Positions 11,478 to 21,999 of a stretch of 64,000 nt of DNA are shown piece by piece. Each line of letters begins with the position of its first letter. The stretch's first letter is position 1. The translations under genes and the position numbers were made by a program. The notes under the pieces are model-generated. The model was given only the letters and a program-made list of their open reading frames with translations, ran no database searches and had not been told where the DNA came from. This stretch comes from Xiphydria camelus (Eukaryota > Arthropoda > Insecta > Hymenoptera > Xiphydriidae): assembly GCA_963678675.1 (NCBI GenBank), contig OY783195.1:18383342-18447341 (forward strand). Reading direction: 5' to 3'.

Positions 11478-12447
11478 TATGAGTGGCTCAGTGCCAAGCT
11501 TGCCTAACACGAAAATTTGAATTTGGCGCTTTATTGCTTAACATCGTATATATACAGCAATATGCCAGTGCCAAAGGTGTGAATGGCTCATAGGCGGAGA
11601 GCCAGCGACGTTTTTGTGGTAGTGATTTTATAAAGAAAAATTCTATAATAAATCGTGAGGCGAACTTATGTTCATTCCATATCGCTGCGTCTGCCACCCT
11701 GCATGGGCTACGGCATTGCGTAATGAGCATTTTTATGGGGGTTGAAAATTCATATTTTTTTTTAAGTGATTTTATAAAAGAATAAAACATATTGAAAATC
11801 ATTGTCATAACCTCAATATACTGAAACGGAAATTGCTAGATCATTTTATTATGCCGAACAGCTCGCCAGACGCCTCAATTTTTAATTAAAAAAATTGTTT
11901 TTTGAAGTCATAGTATAAAGTCTGGCTTTTTCATAGAAATAGATTATTTAATTCTAAGCCCCTCTCTAAAATTCCAGACGGAAGTATTGTAATTTCGTTC
12001 CTAAAAGGGCCGGTTGTACCAACACGGTATAAATGCGGTATAGCGCTATACTGAGAATAACCAGCATGAAGCCTTATAGTTATTCTCAGTATAGTTCTAT
12101 GGGCTATGTACACGTGGGCGGAGACTTCTGGCTATGAACTAGTAGCGCCCGTAGTGGCCAACTGTGGAAACACGCACCCCCAAGTTTTAATAAAATTGAA
12201 TGGATATCTGTAGTTATTGTTGAATATAATGAATTTGTACTATGCCATGGAATGTGCAGAAAATATGTTCGGTGCGGATTGAATTTGAGATCATTTAGAT
12301 ATAAACTACAACATTCTAGTTGTAGTAGTAATCGTAAAATGTTCATTTCAATGTCAGCTGTTGCCCGTGTTTGTCGTAATCGCATGCGTTTGAAGTTTGA
12401 CATTAGCTAAGCAGCGTCGGTGTCACTGATTCGTTTCTGTTGTTAAG

Positions 12448-12601
12448 ATGTCAAAGCGATCACCTGCTGATAAGTGTTGTGTGGTGGGCTGCAAGAGAAT
12501 AAATCTTTTAATGCCCCGGGTACAAAGTTTTATAGTTTCCCGAAGATCGCGCACAAAATCGAGTAGCGAAGGAAATGAATCAAAGCAGTCGGAAGAGAAA
12601 G
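12448..12601 (+). pseudogene. THAP-domain N-terminal exon (P-element-like), broken
   Basis: ATG at 12448 opens MSKRSPADKCCVVGCK, the start of a THAP zinc-finger (C-x2-4-C). The continuation NAPGTKFYSFPKIAHKIE lies in another frame after a shift near 12510, and a stop follows where the paralog has a codon. The exon closes on a plausible 5' splice site (AAAG|GTAAAT at 12601). THAP domains bind DNA with a C2CH zinc site and are found in P-element transposases and host proteins. An inverted, less damaged copy is at 13981-14135. Assignment rests on motif reading. Confidence 0.6.
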
Positions 12602-13413
12602 GTAAATAATTTGTCGGACAGCTGAGAAATAAATCGGTTCTTGTCAGAAAGAAATGCTAGAGACAAATTGTAATAATAGCAGGTACCTAGGACAGAAAAG
12701 CTTTACACGACGCATTTAACAGCGGTCAATATTGTTTTACAATTGAGGTTAGGAATAAATGTGTAGATTGGTTATAATTTCCGTGTGTTTAATAAGGAAA
12801 TGCGCCCTGTCAAAAATTTTGCAAGCAGGTTTTCACGCTGAAAATTCTTAGGAGTAACATTATTATTATTATTATTTGTCCTATTTGTTTTTGATAAAAT
12901 TGATACCATTTTATTAAGCTGTCGGCTCTCGATGTGACATTTGTTTGTTGTTTACGTCCATACAAATTTCATTTATTAGGTATTATTTTTATCTGCATAA
13001 TATTTATAGTGCTGATGGAACCTTGTGGGAGCCCAGCAATTGGTCTCGCACATGTAGCCAGCATTTTATTGGGAACAAATAATCAGATCATCGCTTAAGC
13101 CCCAGTTTTGTACCGAAGAATTTTCCACAGAAGCTCTATGGGCGAATGAATCGCAGTACCTAAAGAATATTGGCAACAATCTAAAGAAAAGTACGAAAAC
13201 ATTGGTATTTTAATTAAATTTTTAAAATACAGCAATTGGCATGGCTTGCAGATTTGACAGAGTACAAAAAGTATGGGCAGTGGTAGACAAAAAATATAAG
13301 GCAGTAATGGAAGAAACTGGCCAGTTTATAGAAAATGATGTTTGCTTGAGGATCAAAAGTACATGTGTGACAAATGAAAACCTGAACTTTGTCTCGCAAC
13401 CAAAATTTGCTGA

Positions 13414-13735
13414 TCAAGCTGTGCTGCGTATTTTCCGGAGGAACCCTTCCATTGCTCGGTGTTCGTGTGTAATCGAAGTTACATGAACGGCATTGCTGAG
13501 ACCGAAACACAGGCAATGTATAAGCAATTTTCCCCGTTCATCTGTTGGTTGCGAGACAAAGTCAGTTTTTTCATTTGTCACACATGTACTTTTAATCCTC
13601 AAGCGAACATCATTTTCTATAAACCGGCCAGTTTCTTCCATTACTGCCTTATATTTTCTGCCTACCACTGCCCGTACTTTTTATACTCTATCAAATCTGC
13701 AAGCAATGCCAATTGTTGTATTTTAAAAATTTATT
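13414..13735 (-). pseudogene. probable second exon of THAP/P-like element, inverted copy
   Basis: Minus-strand reading gives AVMEETGRFIENDVRLRIKS and later HEHRAMEGFLRKIRSTA. An inverted copy with the same peptide (EETGQFIENDV) lies on the plus strand at 13241-13400. The two meet near 13475, making the centre of the palindrome. I do not recognise the peptide alone; its place next to the THAP exon suggests the same transposon gene. Frames are interrupted in both copies. Confidence 0.4.
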
Positions 13736-13980
13736 AAGACACCAATATTTTCGTACCTTTCTTTAGATTGTTGCCAATATTCTTTACTCCGATTCGTTCG
13801 CCTATAGAACTTCTCTGGAAAAATCTTCGGTACAAAACTGGAGCTTAAGCGATGATATGATTTTTTGTTCCCAATAAAAAGCTTTTCTATCCTACGTACC
13901 TGCTATTATTACAATTTGTGTCTAGCATTTATTTCTGATAAGAACCGATTTAGTCCTCAGCTGTCCGACAAATTATTTAC

Positions 13981-14135
13981 CTTTCTCTTCCGACTGCTTT
14001 GCTTCATTTCCTTCGCTGCTCGATTTTGTGCGCGATCTTCGGGAAACTATAAAACTTTGTACCCGGGGCATTAAAAGAGTTAGCTATTCTTGCAGCCCAC
14101 CACACAACACTTATCACCAGGTGATCGCTTTATAA
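13981..14135 (-). pseudogene. THAP-domain exon, inverted copy
   Basis: The minus-strand frame gives KRSPGDKCCVVGCK and then, after a frame change, NAPGTKFYSFPKIAHKIEQR. The start ATG of the plus-strand copy is lost here (TATAAAG). The 5' splice-site-like GTAAAT is preserved at 13980. It pairs with 12448-12601 as arms of an inverted repeat. Confidence 0.55.
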
Positions 14136-14248
14136 ATTATATGGTTCACCAAATTGACAGCACCACTTTAAACAATAAAAATTATTTAAAAAATCTTGCG
14201 GGCATCCGCCGTTGGCAGCGCCACCCGTACTCATGTACGTAGTCCATA

Positions 14249-14523
14249 CAGTGCTCCCTGGCTAATTCGCCCGTAGTGGGATCGAGAATTCTAAGAATTG
14301 CGAATTAGACAGGGCCCCCACTATGCTCGCAAGAGGCGTGGTTAAGACAGAGACAGCAGAAGTGTACGAGAAGGATCGCAAGTCGATTAACGCGCGCTTT
14401 TTAAAACAACCTAACCGACCTCTCCGGCGCATCAACTCGCGCATGACGTCACAAGTCAAATGGGGGAGATCTCTTCCCTCACGCGGCGAATTACGTAGGG
14501 AGCGAATTAGCCAGGGAGCACTG
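14249..14523. repeat. 275-bp inverted-repeat element
   Basis: Ends 14249-14270 (CAGTGCTCCCTGGCTAATTC start) and 14502-14523 are exact complements. The interior has no identifiable gene. It abuts the right TIR of the THAP-bearing element. Confidence 0.75.
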
Positions 14524-14563
14524 TACCGCGTTTATACCGTGTTGGTAAAACCGGCCCTAAGTA

Positions 14564-14682
14564 TGGGCCGACGCGGTGAGCTGCGGGGAACGGGAACGGT
14601 TAACGAGTGGGGATTGAAGTCACTGAAGTCAATCCCCACTCCTTATCCGTCCCCGCTTCCCGCAGCTTACCGCGTCGGCCCA
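14564..14682. mobile_element. 119-bp palindrome at TA, inserted at edge of a MITE TIR
   Basis: Arms start TGGGCCGACGCGGTGAGCTG and fold back almost completely. TA lies on both sides (14562-14563, 14683-14684). Removing it joins CCTAAGTA to GGGACCGTGCA, the same sequence found complemented at 15254-15274, so the insertion site is reconstructed from its partner. Confidence 0.8.
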
Positions 14683-14684
14683 TA

Positions 14685-15265
14685 GGGACCGTGCATGACG
14701 ATTGCTACGCCACCTGATGGCAATAATTAGAATTTTTGGGAGAACATTTTACAAGGGTTCATAAGGGAGAAATTTTTAATTATTGAAATATTAATTATTT
14801 GGAAAAATAATTAATATAAATATGCGTACGTCGTATCACGTAAGTTGCATTAAAAATTGTCGAAGTGCCGGGAATCATGAAAAACCGTCTAGCGCTAGCG
14901 AAAATGCCCCACTGCTAGCGTTCATTGGGCATGGAAGCGTGATAAACGAATGTCATAAGCCTTTGAGACTGTGGTCTAAGCTATAATCTTTGAGGTTATG
15001 GTTACTTTTTGTATTTCGGGATTATTTATCTCTTCAACATTGAATACATGACCTGAGTGAAACAGTTTTTCACCTTTATCTTTATTTTGGCTTTCAGTGG
15101 GGGTATTTTGTATTGGCAAAAATCCGTGCTTTATTATTTCTAACATTTTCAACTTTTCTTATCCTATGTTCCCCGTGTTAAAAAGTATTCCTTAACTTCC
15201 TATAATCGCCAGATGTAGCGCAAGCATCGACGCTACAACTCCCTCTATAGTTTTTGCACGGTCCC
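14685..15265. mobile_element. 581-bp MITE with GGGACCGTGCA ends
   Basis: Left end GGGACCGTGCAT at 14685, right end TGCACGGTCCC ending 15265, TA on both sides. The same TIR bounds 48551-48931, where TA is also duplicated. A single related end (TGCACGATCCCTATAC) lies at about 16403. No ORF. Confidence 0.7.
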
Positions 15266-15880
15266 TATACTTAGGAACGAAATTACAATACTTCAACATT
15301 TTTTTTGGACATGTTCGCAGTGAAATTACAAGTCAGAATGACTAATTGATGTGTAAACATCTGGCAGAATAATGTTGTGTCGAAGTGATGTTCGCCATAT
15401 ACAGTAAGTGAGTTGGAGCAAAGAAGTTTCACTTCAAAAAGCCAGGCATTTTGGAGAGGGGCTTAGAATTAAATAATCTATTTCTATAAAAAAGCCAGAC
15501 TTTATACTGTGACTTCATAAAACCATTTTTTTAATTACAAATTGAGGCGTCTGGCAAGCTGTTCGGCATAATAAAATGATCTGGCAATTTCCGTTTCAGC
15601 ATATTGAGGTTATGACAATGATTTTCAATGTTTTATTCTTTTATAAAATCACTTCAAAATGTTAATTTTCGACCCCCATAAAAATGCTCATTACGCATGC
15701 CGCAGCGCATGCAGGGTGGCAGACGCAGCGATATGGAAAGAACATAAGTTCGCCTCACGATTTATTATAGAATTTTTTTCTTTATAAAATCACTACCACA
15801 AAAACGTCACTGGCTCTTAGACTATCAGTGCTATGCTTGCCTAACCCACGAAAATTTGAATTTGGCACTTTATTGCTTAA

Positions 15881-16808
15881 GGATGTTTCGCCCCTATTGC
15901 AGAGGGGTTGTGGAGGTGGAAGGGAACAATACGATTTTCGTCAGTGTTCCAATCCCTGAAAAAAAAGAAGATTCTTTAATGACCTCCTTGTAGTTATATT
16001 TCATGATATCGGTCGAGCCATTATTTTTCTGTAACTTTACTTTATTATCTGTATCCTTAAAGTGTGTCCAAAAATTATAGAAAAATTTATTTTAATTATT
16101 TTTAAAATATTGAAGCAGTCGGGAACAGCGGCAACGTCGCCCCATAAAGTGTTATAGAGAAGTGTGGTGGCACAAGTTGGTAACATTGCCTCACTAGAGC
16201 TTACTAGTTAAAACCCCGATTTATTAACAACGTCCAACAAAAATAATATAAATTATAGTGAAAAGTGCTGTTTAAATGTATAAATATTAATCATTGCGAT
16301 TAATAATTTTCATAAATCGTGAGCTCTCCGTATATGCTACACAGAAGATGTAACGCATTTAGCTCCAACTTTTGCCACTAGAGCGCATGACGGTACCCAT
16401 GCACGATCCCTATACTTGGCGCGCCCTGCGGCGTTGCCGCACTTCACAACTGCGTGCGCAGCAATCTCCATCGTAAGCGAATTTACCAAGATTTCTTAAT
16501 TATTTGTTACAAATTACTGCCCTGATTGACGCGTGAAAATATACCATTTATTCTTTGCATAATAATCTAGCGGTATGAAAAGTTTCATTACGGTAACTCA
16601 ATTTTCCAACGTTTTTTCTAAGTTTCTGTGAATTTCCCATAAGAAATAATAAGCATGGGTTAAATTGTAATTTTTGTTTCAATTATAACTTTTTAATGAG
16701 TTAGCCAAGAGACTTGAAATTTTGCATACGGCTTTCAAAGATATTAAAGAATCTTGGGACAAAATTTGAATAACTTCCTATATTTTTGATAATAGGGGCG
16801 AAACACCC
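15881..16808. mobile_element. 928-bp piggyBac-type MITE at duplicated TTAA
   Basis: TIRs GGATGTTTCGCCCCTATT and AATAGGGGCGAAACACCC, with TTAA at 15877-15880 and 16809-16812. The paralogous left copy (11540-11560, TTGCTTAACATCGTATATAT) is uninterrupted, giving the empty site. No transposase is seen, so it was presumably mobilised in trans by a piggyBac-family enzyme. Confidence 0.9.
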
Positions 16809-16889
16809 TTAACACCATGTATATGCAGCAATATGTCAGTGCCAAAGTCAGAGAAAGCTTAAGCAAGGATGGCACTGGGTTACTCATAT

Positions 16890-17397
16890 ATCAAGTTACA
16901 AATTAATTTATAATGACGCACACTCCTCGCGATACTACGTGTACGAGTACTGATGCCAGGCTGACTAGCCGACGTGTCTAGTGGCTCAACTTCTCCATAG
17001 AGAGAAGGAAGTAGTAAAACATTGAGTTAATCACTATCCCTGCGATTGTGTGTCATTTTAAGTGATAAAACAAAAAATAAGAGTACGACAACAAGAAGTT
17101 CTACATTGCCTGAAAGGAAAAAAGGCTTGAAGAGAAAAATTCTTCAGCAGAAGTGGGAGAGAACAAGAAAAAAGCGAAACTTAATAGCGGAAAAGGTTAT
17201 GTTTCTCGAAACACAATAAGAATATACACCCTTATAAATACAACCTTTACGATAGTAAGAAAATGCCATAACAAAAGGTGTTTCAAACAATTTTCTCATG
17301 AAATATAAATAAAAATTTTCAAGTTATTTTGGAAAAATGGTGATAAACAGCTTCAGGATACATTTCTGATAGAATGCATACACGAAAAAAATATATA
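16890..17397. other. unannotated; weak coding-like stretch
   Basis: At 17080-17220 one plus-strand frame is open and Lys/Arg-rich (ERKKGLKRKILQQKWERTRK). It may be an upstream part of the ORF fragment that follows. No other signal. Confidence 0.3.
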
Positions 17398-17538
17398 AAA
17401 CGCATTAAAACTGTACCAAAATGGCAAAATAGAAAGTTTTCCGGAAAATACCATTTAAAGAATGCTGGCAAGAAAATTAATGTCTGCAAATCATTTTTGA
17501 TGAATATCCTCCAGCTCACAATGGTGGAAGAATGAAAA
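17398..17538 (+). pseudogene. transposon ORF fragment (VCK...FFL-type)
   Basis: The frame reads KRIKTVPKWQNRKFSGKYHL and then GKKINVCKSFLMNILQLT before a stop. The pattern Y-x-L-x(6-9)-VCK-x-F-F/L-L-x-T/I-L is familiar from an unnamed, widely dispersed arthropod transposon ORF. It is about 45 residues of a much longer protein. Family recognition is from memory and uncertain. Confidence 0.35.
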
Positions 17539-17569
17539 TGGTTCTTTAGTTTTACAAATCACGTGAGCT

Positions 17570-18230
17570 TACCCCAACTGAAAAAAGTAGTACCTAGAGT
17601 TCTTATCAGGACCTGATCTGGCTTAATAGTGGCAGTAATCGAACCCCTATCAGGTAACCCGATCGGGCCCTGATTGTACCGTATGTCCGCGATCGAAGAG
17701 CCCATAGCAAAATTGCGAGTTTTGCATGAGCACCCCTGTGGGTCTCATCGTCCAATAGAATCACCGGAGAAGTGTGAATGCGCATGCGTAGTAATCCGCG
17801 GGTGTTGGCGTCGCCAGCAAGTTCAGATCAATGAAGCAATGAAATTTCATTGAAACCGATCTGAACTTGCTGACGACGCCAACACCCGCGGATGACTACG
17901 CATGAGCATTCACGCTTCTCCGGTGATTCTATTGGACGAGGAGACCCACAGGGGTGCTCATGCAAAACTCGCAATTTTGCTATGGGCTCTTTAATCGCGG
18001 ACATACGGTACGTGGAACGCAAATGCTTCATAGGGACCTTGCCGGGTAAACATAATCGGATCCCGACAAATTATTTAGAACAATTGCGTAGTAAAATAAC
18101 CGAGTAGAAAATCGGAATAAATATTTTCATTTATTAATGAGCTATTAAATATTGTTATTGAAGTAAAAAGTAAAAATAAAAAATAAAAAACAGTGTGCGT
18201 GGAGTCCATGCACAACAGAAGTGAAACTTA
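17570..18230 (+). repeat. copy of GATCC-rich dispersed repeat family (5' part)
   Basis: Shares CTGATCTGGCTTAAT, GTAACGCAAATG-like and ATCGGATCCCGACAAATTAT with 54790-55290. The copy at 54790 lacks the foldback 17679-18008 and so supplies its empty site. Similarity fades at about 18175. Confidence 0.7.
17679..18008. mobile_element. 330-bp foldback with CCGTATGTCC ends
   Basis: Arms begin CCGTATGTCCGCGATCGAAG and are near-perfect reverse complements to a centre near 17845. TA flanks both ends (17677-17678, 18009-18010). The paralog at about 54866 shows the unoccupied site. Confidence 0.9.
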
Positions 18231-18910
18231 AACTTCTTGCTTATGAGTTATAGATATTGATAAATTATTAGTATTTTGTATTGAACAAGAAATAATAATT
18301 AGCTATAGTAAGGATGAGGGTATGATCTTAACTGAAAAACCAATTCAAAATTAATGTTTTCTAATATATTTTACAAGAAATTTGTTATTCAATTTGAGAA
18401 AAACATAAATAAATTGCGGTAATTAATTGCTCATTTCTTATGAATCTGTATCCATAGAATTATCAGTGTCTATCATAGTGACAATTGGCTTATTATAGCT
18501 AAAATACGACACAAACGTTGGGACTTAATATTTTATAGATTCCTAGAGAATACAGCATCAATTGTTGTACCCGACCTGGTAGTTGGAGTATTCACATGAT
18601 TGTTGATTTTTAAATTGAATTCTCTAGCCAAAAAGTAAATGAGAGGTTGACTTTCAGGTTTGGAGAACTGGACATTGAAGTCACCGCTCAGTATCATTGG
18701 TAGAGTCTCTCAGTCCTTTTTTACATTTTAAATCACACTATTCACATGAAAATAAAATATACTTCTGAAGTTAATTGCAAAAATCAATAATAATTCTTCT
18801 CCGCATAAGTAAATAAATTGTAGATACTTTAAATAAAATAGTAAAAATATGGTAGCGTCATTCTTTAGCCGTTACGAAAACTGAGGAGTAGACAAACGCA
18901 AGCAGTGTTA
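18231..18910. other. unannotated, no gene seen
   Basis: AT-rich; no repeat, ORF or RNA signal that I can support. Confidence 0.4.
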
Positions 18911-19410
18911 TGCCGGCAGTACACGCTCGCCGAGGGGACCCGAGACCAGGTGAGAGCGAGCGTGTACCTGGTGTTCTCGCCTCGTCCAAGGGCCTCTCAC
19001 CTTGTCCTCGGAGCGGTCTAGAGGTGGCTCCCCACTCACGCCGAGAAGTCTCGGCGAGAAGCTCGCCAAGAAGACTCCCAAGAAGATACTGGGAAGGGCT
19101 AGCCGAGAAGACTCGGAAACACGAGAACCTGTCCCCACCCTAAACCCTTGGTTACTCGCGCAGAAATGCTATACCTGCTTAACCAATTTCAATGTATCCA
19201 AAGTTATTTGCACTTCTGATGCTTTGCATTTACATTGCTTAAGAGCTGCGGTCTCCAACACGAGTCAAAGAAGCGAGAGCGTAAGTGGGGGGGTATACAC
19301 GGTGCTTTCGGTCTCACGTCTTAGTCTTAGGTAGTCTCCCTACTTGGGCGTCTCGCCTCGGCATATCTCGCGCTTGGGTCTCCTTGGTGAGCGTGTAGGT
19401 ACTGCCAGCA
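18911..19410. mobile_element. 500-bp MITE with TTA duplication (PIF/Harbinger-like)
   Basis: TIRs TGCCGGCAGTAC and GTACTGCCAGCA, continuing imperfectly for about 35 bp, flanked by TTA at 18908-18910 and 19411-19413. A 3-bp TTA/TAA duplication is typical of PIF/Harbinger transposases. The GC-rich ORFs inside are short and without domains. Confidence 0.75.
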
Positions 19411-19420
19411 TTAGAGCTAA

Positions 19421-19947
19421 CTCACACGGCGTGACTTCACTGCCACAGCAGTGCGACAAAACTGTCGCACGCTGTCGCAGCAATCGATGACTTTCCTGCG
19501 ATAGTTTTGTCGCGCCGTGTGAGCAGAGGCGCGACAAACTAACACTACGACACCGCCACTGTAGATGTCATACAGACAAGCGCGCACTCTGTAGAGAGTA
19601 GTCGATGATTATCGTCGACGAGTCACACCGTCTGAGTGCTTTACTGCGACTCCATGCTGATTTGCCGCGTCTCCGCTACTCTCGACAGCAGTGCGACAAA
19701 ACGGTCGCAGGGAAGTTGCACTATCTGAGTTTGGCCTAAAGCCAGGGTTTCTTAGGTTAGCGGTGCCGTAATAGAGCGGCCGCTATGGAGCGTTGTTCTT
19801 ATTTTTGACGCGTGCGAAATAAGGACAACGCTCCATAGCGGCCGCTCTCTTACGGCACCGCTAGCCTAGGAAACCCTGGCTTTACTCTCTATAGAGTGCG
19901 ACAGTTTTGTCGTATTGCTGTGGCAGGAGAGTCGCACCGTCTGATTT
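19421..19947. mobile_element. ~525-bp inverted-repeat element with repeated 20-bp palindromes
   Basis: The left end (CTCACACGGCGTGACTTCAC, then CTGCCACAGCAGTGCGACAA) matches the complement of the right end at 19896-19945. The palindrome GTGCGACAAAACTGTCGCAC at 19451-19470 recurs in variant form near 19500, 19691 and 19896. Confidence 0.65.
19737..19884. repeat. 148-bp near-perfect palindrome nested in the preceding element
   Basis: Arms TAAAGCCAGGGTTTC and complement, continuing through GAGCGGCCGCTATGGAGCGT (which contains a NotI-like GCGGCCGC) to a ~20-bp loop near 19808. Confidence 0.85.
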
Positions 19948-20990
19948 AGGCCTTACGAGAATTCAGTAGCGTCATTGCTGCGTCATTTTTACCTCTCCTC
20001 TACCGTCTCACCACCCGACCAGAGAGTACCAGAGGCGACAGTAAACAAGGAAACTTGAACTACGAGAGAAATGCATACAAATCCAAGTTAGAGGGCGGAC
20101 TCACGTCGAGAAGCCCCGAAATCACCCGAAAAGCCCCGAAAACACCAGAGTCCGGTCCCGCTTTAGTTGGCCCAGTTGCAAAATTTTTCTGGTTATTGAC
20201 ACCCAATCAAGATAAATCTAAAGTTTATGTTAATATGCACGTTATTTATTTTTCAACCAACATTTTTACAGAGCAAACCTACTAGCAGTTCATTCATGTT
20301 ACGATAACAAACTGTAAAAAAAAATGAAAAAACTATTGGAATGCTTGAAAAATTCACTACTAGGTAACATCGCCTTTATTTTTAATAATGGCCACAATTC
20401 GTAATTAATTAATGAAATAATTCATAAATAATACTCGAAATAGCCGGCGGATAAAATATGATCAAAAGCGTTATTTTCTTCAATTCTGATTTTATTTTAA
20501 AATTGTACATTATGAAACACATTGTGTCATTCAGTGTACTCAAAACAGTTCATATTTATTTTTAGCTCTCCATCTGACAAAGTAAATAAGAACTAAAGTT
20601 GGGTTTTTAATAGAACAATATCGCAACTGATAAATGGCAACGTCAATTTTCTTCTTCATTTTGACTCCTTGTTAAGTCTGGCAACGCAGCTAATCCAGTT
20701 TAAATGCCTCAAGGTCACGCCGGCGTACGCGCGACATCAAAAGAGTGTCACCTCTGATACTGTGTGACCCGACAGTAATGTACTACTATGCTACGTACCT
20801 ACCTATCCCTCCCCTGCCGTCTTTCCTTTCGACCACTAGCACAAGCATCGGAGTAGTGTCGTCCTTGACGCACTCTCCTCCTCTGCCGGTCCCCCCACCA
20901 CGTACCTAGATATTCCCCTCACGCGATACCAAATTTTCGTGACGCTAGAAAATTGTAGCCCCCTCAGCAAAGAAGTTTCACTTCAAAAAA
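19948..20990. other. unannotated, no gene seen
   Basis: Mixed composition; a 76-codon ORF at 20055-20285 has no recognisable domain. AAGAAGTTTCACTTCAAAAA at about 20970 also occurs at about 15424. Confidence 0.35.
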
Positions 20991-21540
20991 TGATAGCCTA
21001 TTTTCATAGCCTACTGGAACTCGAACTTGCGCTCTCGAGGACCGGCTCCTTCGAAACTGGGAATGCTCTCGTACTCGAACCAATTGAGCCACCGACTCTT
21101 GTGTAAATTATTTAAAACTGTGTAAGCATATAAGTTAAAAAATTCAATGCTATTTATATTACTTAAGAAATAAGAACTTTAATTCTTTGCGGCATGGTGA
21201 GTCGTTCAACGATAATTTGTGTTCAAGATATAATTTTTAGATGAGGCAAAAAGACGTAAACCTGACCAGGGCTCAATGATGTAATCCTACTGAACCTCGC
21301 ATTCAAGATAAAACTTCGAAATAAGGCAAAAGGACGTCATCTCGGTGAGGATCCGATTGTCTAATCCTACCAAACTTTGAGTCCAAAATAAAATTTTCAG
21401 ACGGAGCAAACGTTACGTGATCCCAATGAGGATCCGATATGCTATAACCATATTGAATTTGGCATGAAAATAAAATTGTCAAACCAGGCAAAAGGACGTG
21501 ATCCCAATGAGGACCCGAGGGTATAACCCCAGCAAACGCA
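20990..21540 (+). repeat. copy of tRNA-like/GATCC repeat family (3' part)
   Basis: A tRNA-like module on the minus strand at about 21005-21100, followed by about four ~75-80-bp tandem units, each containing GATCCCAATGAGGATCCGAT or a close variant and CCAAAATAAAATTTTCAGAC. Collinear with 55295-55790 (same strand) and 23620-24250 (reverse). Confidence 0.7.
21005..21100 (-). repeat. tRNA-derived module (SINE-like), copy 1
   Basis: The minus strand has a pol III A-box-like TGGCTCAATTGG and a B-box-like GTTCGAGTTCC about 55 bp apart. Flanks do not fold into a clean acceptor stem, so it is not called a functional tRNA. Confidence 0.55.
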
Positions 21541-21990
21541 TCTGTATCAAATACAAGACTGTTACGTAACCTTGAGATGTAATTGATCCATACTAGAATA
21601 GATATAAAAGTTATGATTGAGTTCCGCCATGGCTCAAAAAATTACATTTGAGTTACAGATGATCCACTAAAGTTTTGAGCCAGGCCAAAATGGCGATTTC
21701 AAAATAGTGGCTACAAATATGTTTAATTGATTAATTTTAAGAAAACGGTTGGTCGGAGAGAAAATATGTTAGACACATATTATGCAGTTTTAGAATATCT
21801 GCAGCTTTTATCTGAAACCTTTTTCAAAATTCAATATAGCGGATCCAATATGGCGGATCGAAACGTGATAATCCATTGGTTCTTCATGAAACTTAGTATC
21901 CCAAGGTTATTTAGGTCGCTAAATACGAAATACTGGAGGAGGCGGGGTCCAACTTTTAGCAATGATGATATTATCAAAACGAGCTGAACC
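21541..21990. other. unannotated
   Basis: No recognisable gene. GGATCCAATATGGCGGATCG at about 21841 resembles part of the 6885-7500 minisatellite. Confidence 0.3.
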
Positions 21991-21999
21991 ATAATTTAT

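Larger units (their letters stand above)
12006..14558. mobile_element. 2.55-kb TIR element carrying inverted THAP-domain fragments
   Basis: TIRs of 35 bp: 12006-12040 (AGGGCCGGTTGTACCAACAC start) and 14524-14558. Internal arms 12440-12720 and 13880-14135 are inverted copies carrying the THAP exon; a second inverted pair, 13210-13420 and 13545-13735, carries a further coding-like exon. The layout is that of a transposon whose half was duplicated head-to-head. THAP domains occur in P-element-type transposases. The solitary AACCGGCCCTAA at about 48719 may be a stray end of the same family. Confidence 0.65.
11478..16889. mobile_element. 5.4-kb nested inverted-repeat complex (outer element)
   Basis: The outer arms begin at 11478 (ATATGAGTGGCTCAGTGCCA) and end at 16889 with the complement. 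Block 11578-12003 matches the complement of 15272-15832, so both arms of one foldback-like element survive. Its arms have been split by a THAP-bearing TIR element (12006-14558), a 119-bp palindrome (14564-14682), a 581-bp MITE (14685-15265), a ~140-bp segment (about 15292-15431) and a 928-bp TTAA MITE (15881-16808). An ~80-bp block, GCTTGCCTAAC through CAGTGCCAAAG, is in direct, not inverted, orientation on both sides (11498-11568; 15834-15880 plus 16813-16846). Confidence 0.75.
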
